The translations under genes were made by a program, and so were the position numbers. From Armatimonadota bacterium (GTDB lineage Bacteria; Armatimonadota; Fervidibacteria; Fervidibacterales; Fervidibacteraceae): a DNA stretch of 36,171 nt. Numbering within the stretch: position 1 is the stretch's first letter; each line of letters opens with the position of its first letter. Where the stretch lies: NCBI GenBank assembly GCA_025060305.1, contig JANXCD010000005.1, forward strand, positions 1-36,171, written 5' to 3'. Shown in pieces: positions 1 through 6,162 of the stretch. The notes beneath the pieces were generated by a model that worked only from the letters and a program-made list of their open reading frames with translations, ran no database searches and was not told the origin of the DNA.

Positions 1-554
1 TGTCCAGCGCAAGGTTCTTCCCACAAGTGATGTGCCATGCGAAGCAAAACAACGCAGTTTTCAAAGGCTTTGTCTACATCACCTTCTTGAAGGTGAAACA
101 AAGCCTCTGTCCTTAACAAGCGGGCGATCAAACGAAGTGGTGCAAGATGCCGAAGTTGGATTGAATACGGGTCTGATTGCCATTTTATCCATCGTGAATG
201 GGGGTAGCGACTTGCTCGTTTCACGAGTGCGAGAGCGCTTTGACATCGCTTCAAAATTTGGCGAACTTTTTCCTTGTCTACTGGACGGTTGTTCCAAAGG
301 TCATCCAGCATTTGCTCTTCTGTCCATGAAAGTGTTGGCAACGCACTAATTGCCTTTTGGTAAACTGTCGCAGCATTCAAAGAAGGCGGAATTGGTGGCA
401 CTAAGTCTTCGTAGCGCATTGGTTCACCTGCTGCCTTTATCGCCTGCCACTCTTTTTCTAACTCCACGAAAGGCAACCGATACAGGTGCCAAAACCAATA
501 GCCGAGCAAAATCAGCGCAAGCGCAACGAAGCCTAAAACGATTTTGCGTCGCAT
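1..554 (-). CDS. Membrane-anchored hypothetical protein, 3' part outside window
   Basis: The reading frame is open from an ATG at 554 to the window edge, giving 184 residues with no stop. It begins MRRKIVLGFV and has one hydrophobic segment at about residues 4-22, then a short aromatic linker and a soluble, mostly helical region. An AATVYQKA stretch near residue 55 and a W/L-rich amphipathic helix follow, so this looks like a bitopic protein with a helical extracytoplasmic domain. A purine-rich SD (GGTGATGG) lies about 8 bases before the ATG. It is the last visible gene on this strand, 134 bases after the aldolase gene. I do not recognise the family; short helical membrane-anchored proteins of this kind occur in Planctomycetes and Armatimonadota, which is a weak resemblance only. 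Confidence 0.75.
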   Translation of the reverse strand, partial: MRRKIVLGFVALALILLGYWFWHLYRLPFVELEKEWQAIKAAGEPMRYEDLVPPIPPSLNAATVYQKAISALPTLSWTEEQMLDDLWNNRPVDKEKVRQILKRCQSALALVKRASRYPHSRWIKWQSDPYSIQLRHLAPLRLIARLLRTEALFHLQEGDVDKAFENCVVLLRMAHHLWEEPCAG

Positions 555-616
555 CGCCGTTCACCATCACCGTTTATGCCACATGCGGTTTTTCTCATTT
601 CAGTTGTAGGTTCAGG

Positions 617-669
617 CAAGCCCGCCCGAAAATTTTTCAGGCAGATTTCATCCATCTTGAGTATAGAGC
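617..669. repeat. Dispersed about 55-bp repeat, GATGAAATC hairpin family
   Basis: This intergenic block aligns over its whole length with 27551-27609. Both begin CAAGCC(C/T)GCC, continue with an A/T run ending TTTTTC and a GATTTCATCC core, and end with TTGA(G/A)TATA(G/A)AGCGA. The core on the minus strand, GGATGAAATC, can fold as a short hairpin. It lies between the aldolase stop and the next gene start on the minus strand. Confidence 0.7.
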
Positions 670-688
670 GATTGCTCTTCTGCAAAAA

Positions 689-1768
689 TCATGAGCCATA
701 TTCGGCATACCATTTAGGCGACTTGCCCTTCAGTTCAATTTCGCATTTGCCACCAAATTTGGGATGTTCATACCAAGGTCTTGCTTTTTCGGCATAAGCG
801 TTTGCTCTAATGAAGTTGTAAGCACCAACAGTTGATAACCACTCTTCCATCTTGGCTTCGTCAGGGAAGTAATCAAGGACACCTTTCCAAATTGCACGAC
901 CGCAGAGGAATCCGCTGGCTCCAGCCTCGCAAGCCATCTCAACTTGGATGAGGAACTCTTCAATGTCAACACCAGCACTCAAGATGACCCAAGGTGAGTT
1001 AGCAACATCATTCAGGTCACTGCAGAACTTTTCAACTTCTTTAAGGGCATAAACTGCTGGTCGTTCTTTCCCATCAAAAGCGCCGTTGGCAAACTCTTTG
1101 ACGAATTTCAAATCTGCTGGGAACTCAACTTTAAGGATGTCAACGCCATATTCAGGTTTGCTGAACTCTTTGACACTTTCAATGACGACCCAAGGTTTCT
1201 TTTTGGCATATTCAGGGGTTTTTGATTCGCCGGTGACCAGGTCATAGCCAGTGAATTCCAACAGGAAAGGCAAATCATATTTGGCGCATTCTTCTCCGAC
1301 TTTTTTAACGACTTCTTGTTGATGTCGGCAAGTTTCTTCTGAAGCATCGGGGCGATAATGGATAAGCAACTTGACGGCATCTGCTCCTGATCTGAGTGCT
1401 TTTTCAACTGACCAACCTTCAATTAAAGTTGCCCTTCTTTCTCGCTTGCCGTTGACTTCAACTCTCTCAGGCGGTGACTCTTCGTAAGCAAGCAACAGAC
1501 CAACACGAGGTGGCAAATGCTGGATTGAATAAGGATAGCCATAAACTGGGTCAGTTAAAGTTGCAGTAGAGTAGCAAGACAGATGTTTTGTGACTAACTC
1601 TTTCACTCTTGCCACATGCTTGAACATTTCATCACTTGGGATTTCACCCAACTTCTTTCGGATTGCTTCCCTCATAGAGTCTCTTTGATCAATTGCCATC
1701 ATCTTAAAGCGACCTTTCTCATCCGTCAAAGAACGAATCCTTTGCCACTTACCAGCAGATAACTGCAC
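689..1768 (-). CDS. lacD: LacD-like class I aldolase (tagatose-1,6-bisphosphate aldolase family)
   Basis: A 359-residue cytoplasmic TIM-barrel aldolase. Known LacD proteins cleave tagatose 1,6-bisphosphate to dihydroxyacetone phosphate and glyceraldehyde 3-phosphate through a lysine Schiff base. Family marks are MMAIDQRDS at about 23-31, DAVKLLIHYRPD at about 130-141, and GVDILKVEFP, in which K213 is the likely Schiff-base lysine. The C-terminal half carries the ILSAGVD and FLCGRAIW phosphate-binding strands. The GTG at 1768 is chosen because GGAGGTG lies 8 bases upstream; the frame stays open to 1840 but that part is cysteine-rich and unlike the family. The length is slightly above the usual 325-340. 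A candidate promoter lies about 170 bases upstream. The true substrate could be another ketose bisphosphate. Confidence 0.85.
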   Translation of the reverse strand: MQLSAGKWQRIRSLTDEKGRFKMMAIDQRDSMREAIRKKLGEIPSDEMFKHVARVKELVTKHLSCYSTATLTDPVYGYPYSIQHLPPRVGLLLAYEESPPERVEVNGKRERRATLIEGWSVEKALRSGADAVKLLIHYRPDASEETCRHQQEVVKKVGEECAKYDLPFLLEFTGYDLVTGESKTPEYAKKKPWVVIESVKEFSKPEYGVDILKVEFPADLKFVKEFANGAFDGKERPAVYALKEVEKFCSDLNDVANSPWVILSAGVDIEEFLIQVEMACEAGASGFLCGRAIWKGVLDYFPDEAKMEEWLSTVGAYNFIRANAYAEKARPWYEHPKFGGKCEIELKGKSPKWYAEYGS

Positions 1769-1938
1769 TGCATCTTCACCTCCACAACAACATAGTTGAC
1801 TAATCTCTGAGCGCCAGCAAGAAAGAAAAGAATTTCTCAAAAGTCAAGCCTTGAGCCTGCCAAACTTTCTGGTTTGGCAATAGTCCGACCTAAAGCCTCA
1901 ACAAAATTTGAATGTAAACGAAAGATTTTTTCAAAGTA

Positions 1939-1967
1939 ATCATGAAACGATAAGGTCTCAATGTCAA
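1939..1967 (-). promoter_or_regulatory. Candidate sigma-70-type promoter for the aldolase gene
   Basis: Read on the minus strand, a perfect TTGACA (1967-1962) is followed after 17 bases by CATGAT (1944-1939), which matches TATAAT at 4 of 6 positions. It points toward the aldolase start at 1768 and implies a leader of about 165 nt that includes the inverted repeat at 1858-1879. Confidence 0.45.
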
Positions 1968-2003
1968 TAGTAGTTTACCTGACATCTTTCCTCAGAAATG
2001 CAA

Positions 2004-2050
2004 AGCGGATGAAATCTGCCTTCATAGTTTCAGGCAAATTTCACCCGCCT
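2004..2050. repeat. Two GATGAAATC-type hairpin repeats
   Basis: Two adjacent units in opposite orientation. The unit at 2004-2020 has GCGGAT and ATCTGC arms around GAA. The unit at 2032-2050 has AGGCAAAT and ACCCGCCT arms around TTC, pairing fully if G-T wobbles are allowed. They belong to the family seen at 617, 10497, 18197, 27551 and 34701. Confidence 0.55.
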
Positions 2051-2157
2051 TTATCCAAGACAAAATTTCCAGTTCGCTGTTGGTAGCCAAACTTTCAGGA
2101 ATACCAACAAGCCATTAAAGAAGCGTCTCTGTCAAAGATATGACTGACTACAGGTGT

Positions 2158-3024
2158 CTATTGCCACCAGAAATCTGGTCTTGAACAGCGGACATCAGGG
2201 ACTTCATCGCAAATTGTAAAGCGTAGCGAACCGTTAAGCGGTCCGACAGGCGAGACTGGTCTTGCCATTCGGATTTGTCGCCATTGATACCATTTAGCAT
2301 GGCTATCAGCAAAGCCTAAAATTGAGCCTCCACTGTGGCGTGTGGCAATTTCATCCGCTCTAGGGTCTTGGTCAAGTGGAGGTGGATAAAGTTCGGGGAA
2401 AGCGAGCCTTCGGACTATTCCTGATGGTGAAATTCCCCAAGGTTGGTTATAGCCCCATGGGGTGAAGAAGGCTGCTTCACTATCACCCCAGATAACAAAC
2501 TCGGCTGGACGCTTTATTGAGGATATTTTTCCATAGCCCTCACCATCGTTTTGAACGAACTCGTTATAGCCATAGTTGATTATGTAAACCCACTCAAATC
2601 TTCGGATAGAAGGATGAGTTCCGTAGCCAGAACCACATGTCCAACCCCAGCCTGCCCTTCCACCGCCCAAAGGCCAACTCCAATCACGGGCTGTTGATGG
2701 ACATTCGTAAATTTGTCGGTTGCGGACATAAGTGTCCAACTTCGCTGGGACGGGAGCATCATACATTGCCACTGGTCCGCCAACCCAACAAGGAGTCCTC
2801 CAGAAAGGAAAGCGATCATCAAAATCGTTCAAGTATTGAGCGGTTGCCGTCAAAATGTTGCGCATGTTGCTCGTGCACTGAGATTGTCTAGCTTTCTCAC
2901 GGGCACGAGCGAACACAGGGAACAAAACGGCTGCCAATATTGCGATAATGGTAATGACAACGAGCAACTCAATGAGAGTGAACCCTTTCTTTTGTTTTTG
3001 CTTATGGCGATTGAAACACTTCAT
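2158..3024 (-). CDS. Prepilin-type N-terminal domain protein, H-X9-D family
   Basis: A 288-residue type IV pilin-like (pseudopilin) protein. A basic leader ends at G14, followed by FTLIELLVV with the conserved Glu five residues after the cleavage site. The hydrophobic helix continues into ARAREKARQSQC, a signature shared by the large H-X9-DG/DUF1559-like pilin families of Planctomycetes and Armatimonadota. Near the C-terminus, H230 and D240 are separated by nine residues, but the residue after the Asp is Ser (DSH) rather than the usual Gly. The start at 3024 is set by AAGGAGGG 6-7 bases upstream; the frame runs on to 3066 without an SD. It is presumably cut by a prepilin peptidase and displayed or assembled at the envelope. 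Genomes of these groups carry many copies, so a specific function cannot be given. Confidence 0.9.
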   Translation of the reverse strand: MKCFNRHKQKQKKGFTLIELLVVITIIAILAAVLFPVFARAREKARQSQCTSNMRNILTATAQYLNDFDDRFPFWRTPCWVGGPVAMYDAPVPAKLDTYVRNRQIYECPSTARDWSWPLGGGRAGWGWTCGSGYGTHPSIRRFEWVYIINYGYNEFVQNDGEGYGKISSIKRPAEFVIWGDSEAAFFTPWGYNQPWGISPSGIVRRLAFPELYPPPLDQDPRADEIATRHSGGSILGFADSHAKWYQWRQIRMARPVSPVGPLNGSLRFTICDEVPDVRCSRPDFWWQ

Positions 3025-3127
3025 CGCTATCCCTCCTTCACGAGTTTTTAGCGTTAACAAAAGCAAAGTAATTATGCCACTACAGACAAAGGGCTTTCAA
3101 GTTTGGTCTGTAACGCCTGCCTATCTT

Positions 3128-3643
3128 TCAAAACAACTTCAGCCTAAGCAAAACCCAAAGGAGCAGACACAAAACCAATCCGTTCAAAAGTAAAGTTAAC
3201 AGAAGAAATTTTCGTAACGAATTCATTTGCCTGACGGTGTTGTGTAATTTTTGTGATATGCCTCCTAATTCTTCTCTAAGCGAAGAGATAGAGTGGGCGA
3301 ATTCATCTCTCGTTAATGCACGAGCCAATTTGCTTTCAGTAGCACTCCATTCATGCTTGGTAACAAGTTTGGGCAACATATCAGACAAGCGAACTTCAAG
3401 TTTTTGGAAGTCTTCTTTTGTCGGGTTGCGTTCCATTTGCCTTTCAATTTTGCTGACTTCAATCTTCGTTACAGAATTAATTAGCAAAGTGTCAAGTTTG
3501 CCTGTTAGCCTTTCAACGGCTTCTTTAGTTGCCAAGTCATTTAGCCTCTCTTCAATTCTGTGGATATCTTCTTTTGTGGCAAACTTTTCAAGCGCTTGTC
3601 CAATTTGTTGCCAGAGCCTTTCATTCCACTCCCCTTCTCTCAT
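3128..3643 (-). CDS. Coiled-coil protein with C-terminal membrane anchor
   Basis: 171 residues. A charged heptad-rich helical region fills residues 1-145. It contains repeated short units of the form (A/P)TKE(D/A), at FATKED, LATKEA and NPTKED, as in many coiled-coil proteins. A single hydrophobic segment at about 147-168 with only three residues after it makes this a tail-anchored topology. There is no signal peptide. GGAGGCGAG lies about 6 bases before the ATG. The gene starts 17 bases after kdsD on the same strand, so the two are probably cotranscribed. I do not recognise a specific family; it could be a scaffold or stalk at the inner membrane. Confidence 0.75.
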   Translation of the reverse strand: MREGEWNERLWQQIGQALEKFATKEDIHRIEERLNDLATKEAVERLTGKLDTLLINSVTKIEVSKIERQMERNPTKEDFQKLEVRLSDMLPKLVTKHEWSATESKLARALTRDEFAHSISSLREELGGISQKLHNTVRQMNSLRKFLLLTLLLNGLVLCLLLWVLLRLKLF

Positions 3644-3660
3644 TTTTTCTCGCCTCCATT

Positions 3661-4665
3661 TTAAAGGATTCCCGCTTGCAACAAATCTTGCACATCAAGC
3701 ATGCCTATTGGACGACCGAAATCGTCAATAACAGGTAGGTCGTCAATTTGATAAGTTTGCATCAAATGAAGGGCTTCAGTTGCTAATGCCTCAGGCTGAA
3801 TAACTTTGGGCGATTTGGTCATAACTTCGGTTACTGGTGAATGGAACAAGTTTACATCTTTAAGCAAAGCCCGACGCAAATCTCCGTCAGTAACTATCCC
3901 ACATAGTTTGCCGTCGTCATCAACCACGACACATGCTCCAGCACGGGCTTTTGTTATGGCTGCGAAAGCAGCCTTTGTTGGCTCATTGAAATGGACGATT
4001 GCAAGCCTTTCTCCCTTCCTCATCAAGTCTTTGACTTTCAAAAGTAACCTTCGTCCCAGTGTGCCCGCTGGATGCAATTTTGCGAAATCTTCTGGCGTGA
4101 ACTTTCTTGCTTTCATAGCAGCCAAAGCCAAGGCATCACCCATAGCAAGCATCGCAGCAGCACTTGCCGTTGGCGCTAAGTTGAGTGGGCAAGCCTCTCG
4201 CTCAACTGAGACATCCAAAACGACATCCGCCGATTTAGCCAAGGTTGAATTTGGGTTACCAGTGATGACAATGAGTGGAAGCCCCAATCGCTTTATTGCT
4301 GGCAGGATAGTCAAAAGTTCATCTGTCTCACCGCTGTAACTTAGTGCGAGCATAACATCTTTGGATGTGATAGCGCCTAAATCTCCATGAACTCCTTCGG
4401 CTGGGTGAAGAAAGAGCGACGGCGTTCCCGTGCTTGATAAGGTAGCAGCAATTTTCTTGCCAATAGAACCAGACTTGCCCATACCAGTGACGACTACGTG
4501 TCCTTTGCAACTCAGGATTATGTGGACTGCTCTCTCAAAATCGTGACCAACTCGCTCTGCAAGTTGCTGTATCGCATTTGCTTCTATCCGAAAAACCTCC
4601 TTTGCAAGGTCGCACAAACCATCAATGTCAAAAATGGCATCAACTTTTTCCTTTGAACTGAGCAA
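3661..4665 (-). CDS. kdsD: D-arabinose 5-phosphate isomerase (KpsF/GutQ/KdsD)
   Basis: Converts D-ribulose 5-phosphate to D-arabinose 5-phosphate, the first step of Kdo synthesis for lipopolysaccharide. An N-terminal SIS domain (about 30-185) contains VTGMGKSGS, STGTPSLFLHPAEG(V)HGD, LSYSGETDE and EACPLNLAPT, all close to E. coli KdsD. The phosphosugar-site His sits in the KLHPAGTLGRR stretch. Two CBS domains fill about 210-334 (TDGDLRRAL, QIDDLPVIDD). The length of 334 matches the family (328 in E. coli). I prefer the TTG at 4665 because GAGGTG lies 6 bases upstream; a GTG at 4674 is possible but overlaps that SD. No other Kdo gene is in the window. The enzyme implies an LPS-bearing outer membrane. 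Confidence 0.93.
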   Translation of the reverse strand: MLSSKEKVDAIFDIDGLCDLAKEVFRIEANAIQQLAERVGHDFERAVHIILSCKGHVVVTGMGKSGSIGKKIAATLSSTGTPSLFLHPAEGVHGDLGAITSKDVMLALSYSGETDELLTILPAIKRLGLPLIVITGNPNSTLAKSADVVLDVSVEREACPLNLAPTASAAAMLAMGDALALAAMKARKFTPEDFAKLHPAGTLGRRLLLKVKDLMRKGERLAIVHFNEPTKAAFAAITKARAGACVVVDDDGKLCGIVTDGDLRRALLKDVNLFHSPVTEVMTKSPKVIQPEALATEALHLMQTYQIDDLPVIDDFGRPIGMLDVQDLLQAGIL

Positions 4666-4907
4666 TCTCAACACCTCGCTATTGTGCTAAATTTCTGCAA
4701 AGGCATTATTTGCCATAGGAGTTAGACAGTTATAGTATGCTGCACAACAAATTGCAGAAAGAGCAAGTGAACTATGCCTAAAATATGCCCGAAAAAACAG
4801 GGAAGTGCACCGCCTAAATATCCAGTTTCAATCTTTACTCAAAAGTTTGTTGGTGTAACCTCAAGGTCGGACTACTGCTCAACAGAAGAAATCAAGACAG
4901 AAAAAAG

Positions 4908-4980
4908 TCGGCACGCCAGTAGGCGTGCCCTCCGAATTGGCTAAAAATCTCTCGGAGGGCAGGGCTACTGCCCTGCCGAT
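4908..4980. repeat. Head-to-head pair of TACT-loop hairpin repeats
   Basis: Unit 1 (4910-4929, reverse orientation) has stem GGCACGCC/GGCGTGCC around AGTA. Unit 2 (4958-4977, forward) has stem GGCAGGGC/GCCCTGCC around TACT. Both stems are perfect over 8 bp. The outer GGCA/TGCC is the same in both while the inner four pairs differ. Each unit carries a CGGAGG flank on its inner side, so the pair forms a larger inverted repeat. The layout resembles paired REP elements. Confidence 0.8.
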
Positions 4981-5303
4981 AAATCTAACGGCATATTACC
5001 AACACACCTTGAAGTAAAGAGCGTCCAGTTCTTTCTGCAATAAGTAGTGATTCCGCTTATTTTCCTCAAGGCTTTCAAGAAACTCAAACTCATCCATGTC
5101 TATTCAACGCTAAACTGCATCAATCATGTTGACAAAAGACTTAGCGTCGGGTTACTCTTTTATGCTGCACGAAAATTTCTGTCATAAGATTTTGTTGTTC
5201 AGTTAGCAAAGTTTTCTACCGAGAAGTTTTTCAGCAAAGAGCGTTAGACATCGCTCTAAAAAGCGGGACAAAATTTTTCAGGTAACTTTAGGTTTGCCAA
5301 AGG

Positions 5304-5332
5304 TTGACAGCAGTAGTAAAGTATGCTATCCT
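5304..5332 (+). promoter_or_regulatory. Promoter of the NlpC/P60 gene
   Basis: A perfect TTGACA at 5304-5309 is followed after 17 bases by TATCCT at 5327-5332. Transcription would begin near 5339-5341, leaving a leader of about 95 nt before the GTG at 5434. An in-frame ATG at 5323 lies inside this promoter and therefore cannot be the start. Confidence 0.65.
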
Positions 5333-5433
5333 TTTATGCGATTCAAAAAATAGGGCGAGCAAAAGCGGGTCGTTATAACTGTGTGGTTCGTAGTCGTTCA
5401 GGTGGCAAATTGTGTGAGAAAGGGGGCAATGAG

Positions 5434-5907
5434 GTGCGCTTTCAATGTTGGCTTTGCGGTCTGGTGGGTGCTTTGTTAGCATCTTCTTGTTTCGCTTCGG
5501 AAACTTCGCAATCATCTCATCAAAAGCATCCTTTGGTTGAAAATGCGAGAAAGTATCTTGGAATCCGTTACCGATATGGTGGCTCATCACCTTCTCGTGG
5601 GTTTGATTGTTCAGGATTTGTCTACTACTTGCTTAGCCGTCATGGAATTCGTGCCCCTCATTCTGCAGCAGCGCTTTTCAGAATTGGCAAACCCATTTCA
5701 AAGTCGGAGTTAAAACCTGGTGATTTGGTCTTTTTCAAGAACACAGCAAGAAGGCGTGGAATAACTCATGTTGGCATCTACATCGGCAATGGCAAATTCA
5801 TTCATGCATCAAGCGGTCGTGGTCGTGTAACAATCACAAGTTTGAGGGATTCATATTACGCTGCTCGATTCGTCGGAGCAAGAAGGTTGCCACTGCGTAA
5901 AAAGTAA
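5434..5907 (+). CDS. Secreted NlpC/P60 cysteine peptidase
   Basis: A 157-residue exported cell-wall hydrolase. NlpC/P60 enzymes typically cut the D-Glu-gamma-meso-Dpm bond of peptide stems. A hydrophobic signal segment covers about residues 4-21 with likely cleavage after CFA. The catalytic domain starts at KYLGIRYRYGG. C59 in GFDCSGFV, H112 in THVGIYIGNG and H124 in KFIHASS make a complete Cys-His-His triad. LKPGDLVFF precedes the His strand as usual. The GTG at 5434 is supported by AAAGGGGG 7 bases upstream and by the promoter at 5304-5332. The protein is a bare catalytic domain with no SH3 or LysM targeting module. ASSC at the end of the signal is not a good lipobox. It stands alone on its strand. 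Confidence 0.93.
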   Translation: MRFQCWLCGLVGALLASSCFASETSQSSHQKHPLVENARKYLGIRYRYGGSSPSRGFDCSGFVYYLLSRHGIRAPHSAAALFRIGKPISKSELKPGDLVFFKNTARRRGITHVGIYIGNGKFIHASSGRGRVTITSLRDSYYAARFVGARRLPLRKK

Positions 5908-6162
5908 ATAGGCGCTGTTAGCAACTGACAACAATTTGAAGGAGATTGGTCGGGGCTATTTGAAACTGCCTTTGCCAATCCTTTTCAGGATAAGTTTTCC
6001 TCACGCTCGGCATTTCCCATGGCTAAAGTCAAGCGAGTAAGTTATCTCTGCCTTTTTCGCTGCTGTCTTTCAAACAGGCAATTCGGTGAGAATGGAAAGC
6101 CTCTTCTTTTACAAAAGCGCTTTAGCACAAGTCAGTTTTTCTTCCAGCCACCTTTTGGCGGG

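Larger units (their letters stand above)
1769..2157. other. 389-bp gap upstream of the aldolase gene
   Basis: No convincing gene on either strand. The gap holds an 8-bp inverted repeat (TGCCAAAC at 1858-1865 with GTTTGGCA at 1872-1879), the minus-strand promoter candidate at 1939-1967, and two hairpin repeats at 2004-2050. The 1858-1879 hairpin would fall in the aldolase leader RNA, so it could be a regulator binding site or leader structure. That role is inference. Confidence 0.5.
4666..5433. other. 768-bp gap between kdsD and the NlpC/P60 gene
   Basis: Divergent promoter region with no gene I can support. It contains a TACTATAAC stretch (minus strand, about 4724-4732) that may be the -10 region of kdsD, a head-to-head pair of TACT-loop hairpins at 4908-4980, and a short minus-strand reading frame near 5000-5097 that looks like a gene remnant. 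An AGAGCG...CGCTCT inverted repeat lies near 5237-5257, and the NlpC promoter is at 5304-5332. Confidence 0.5.

Noticed and set aside
350-694. Plus-strand open frame of 114 codons
   Set aside because: Mostly antisense to the partial membrane-anchored gene and running into a repeat; the minus-strand frame has a start, an SD and a membrane anchor.
3806-4339. Plus-strand open frame of 177 codons
   Set aside because: It lies fully antisense to kdsD, whose match to the family is strong, and has no SD or recognisable domain.
4997-5097. Small minus-strand frame beginning MDEFEFLESLEEN
   Set aside because: About 33 codons with no SD; the sequence reads like coding DNA and may be a gene remnant, but it is too short to support as a gene.
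5323-5433. N-terminal extension of the NlpC/P60 protein
   Set aside because: The ATG at 5323 is inside the promoter, and the SD and signal peptide fit the GTG at 5434.
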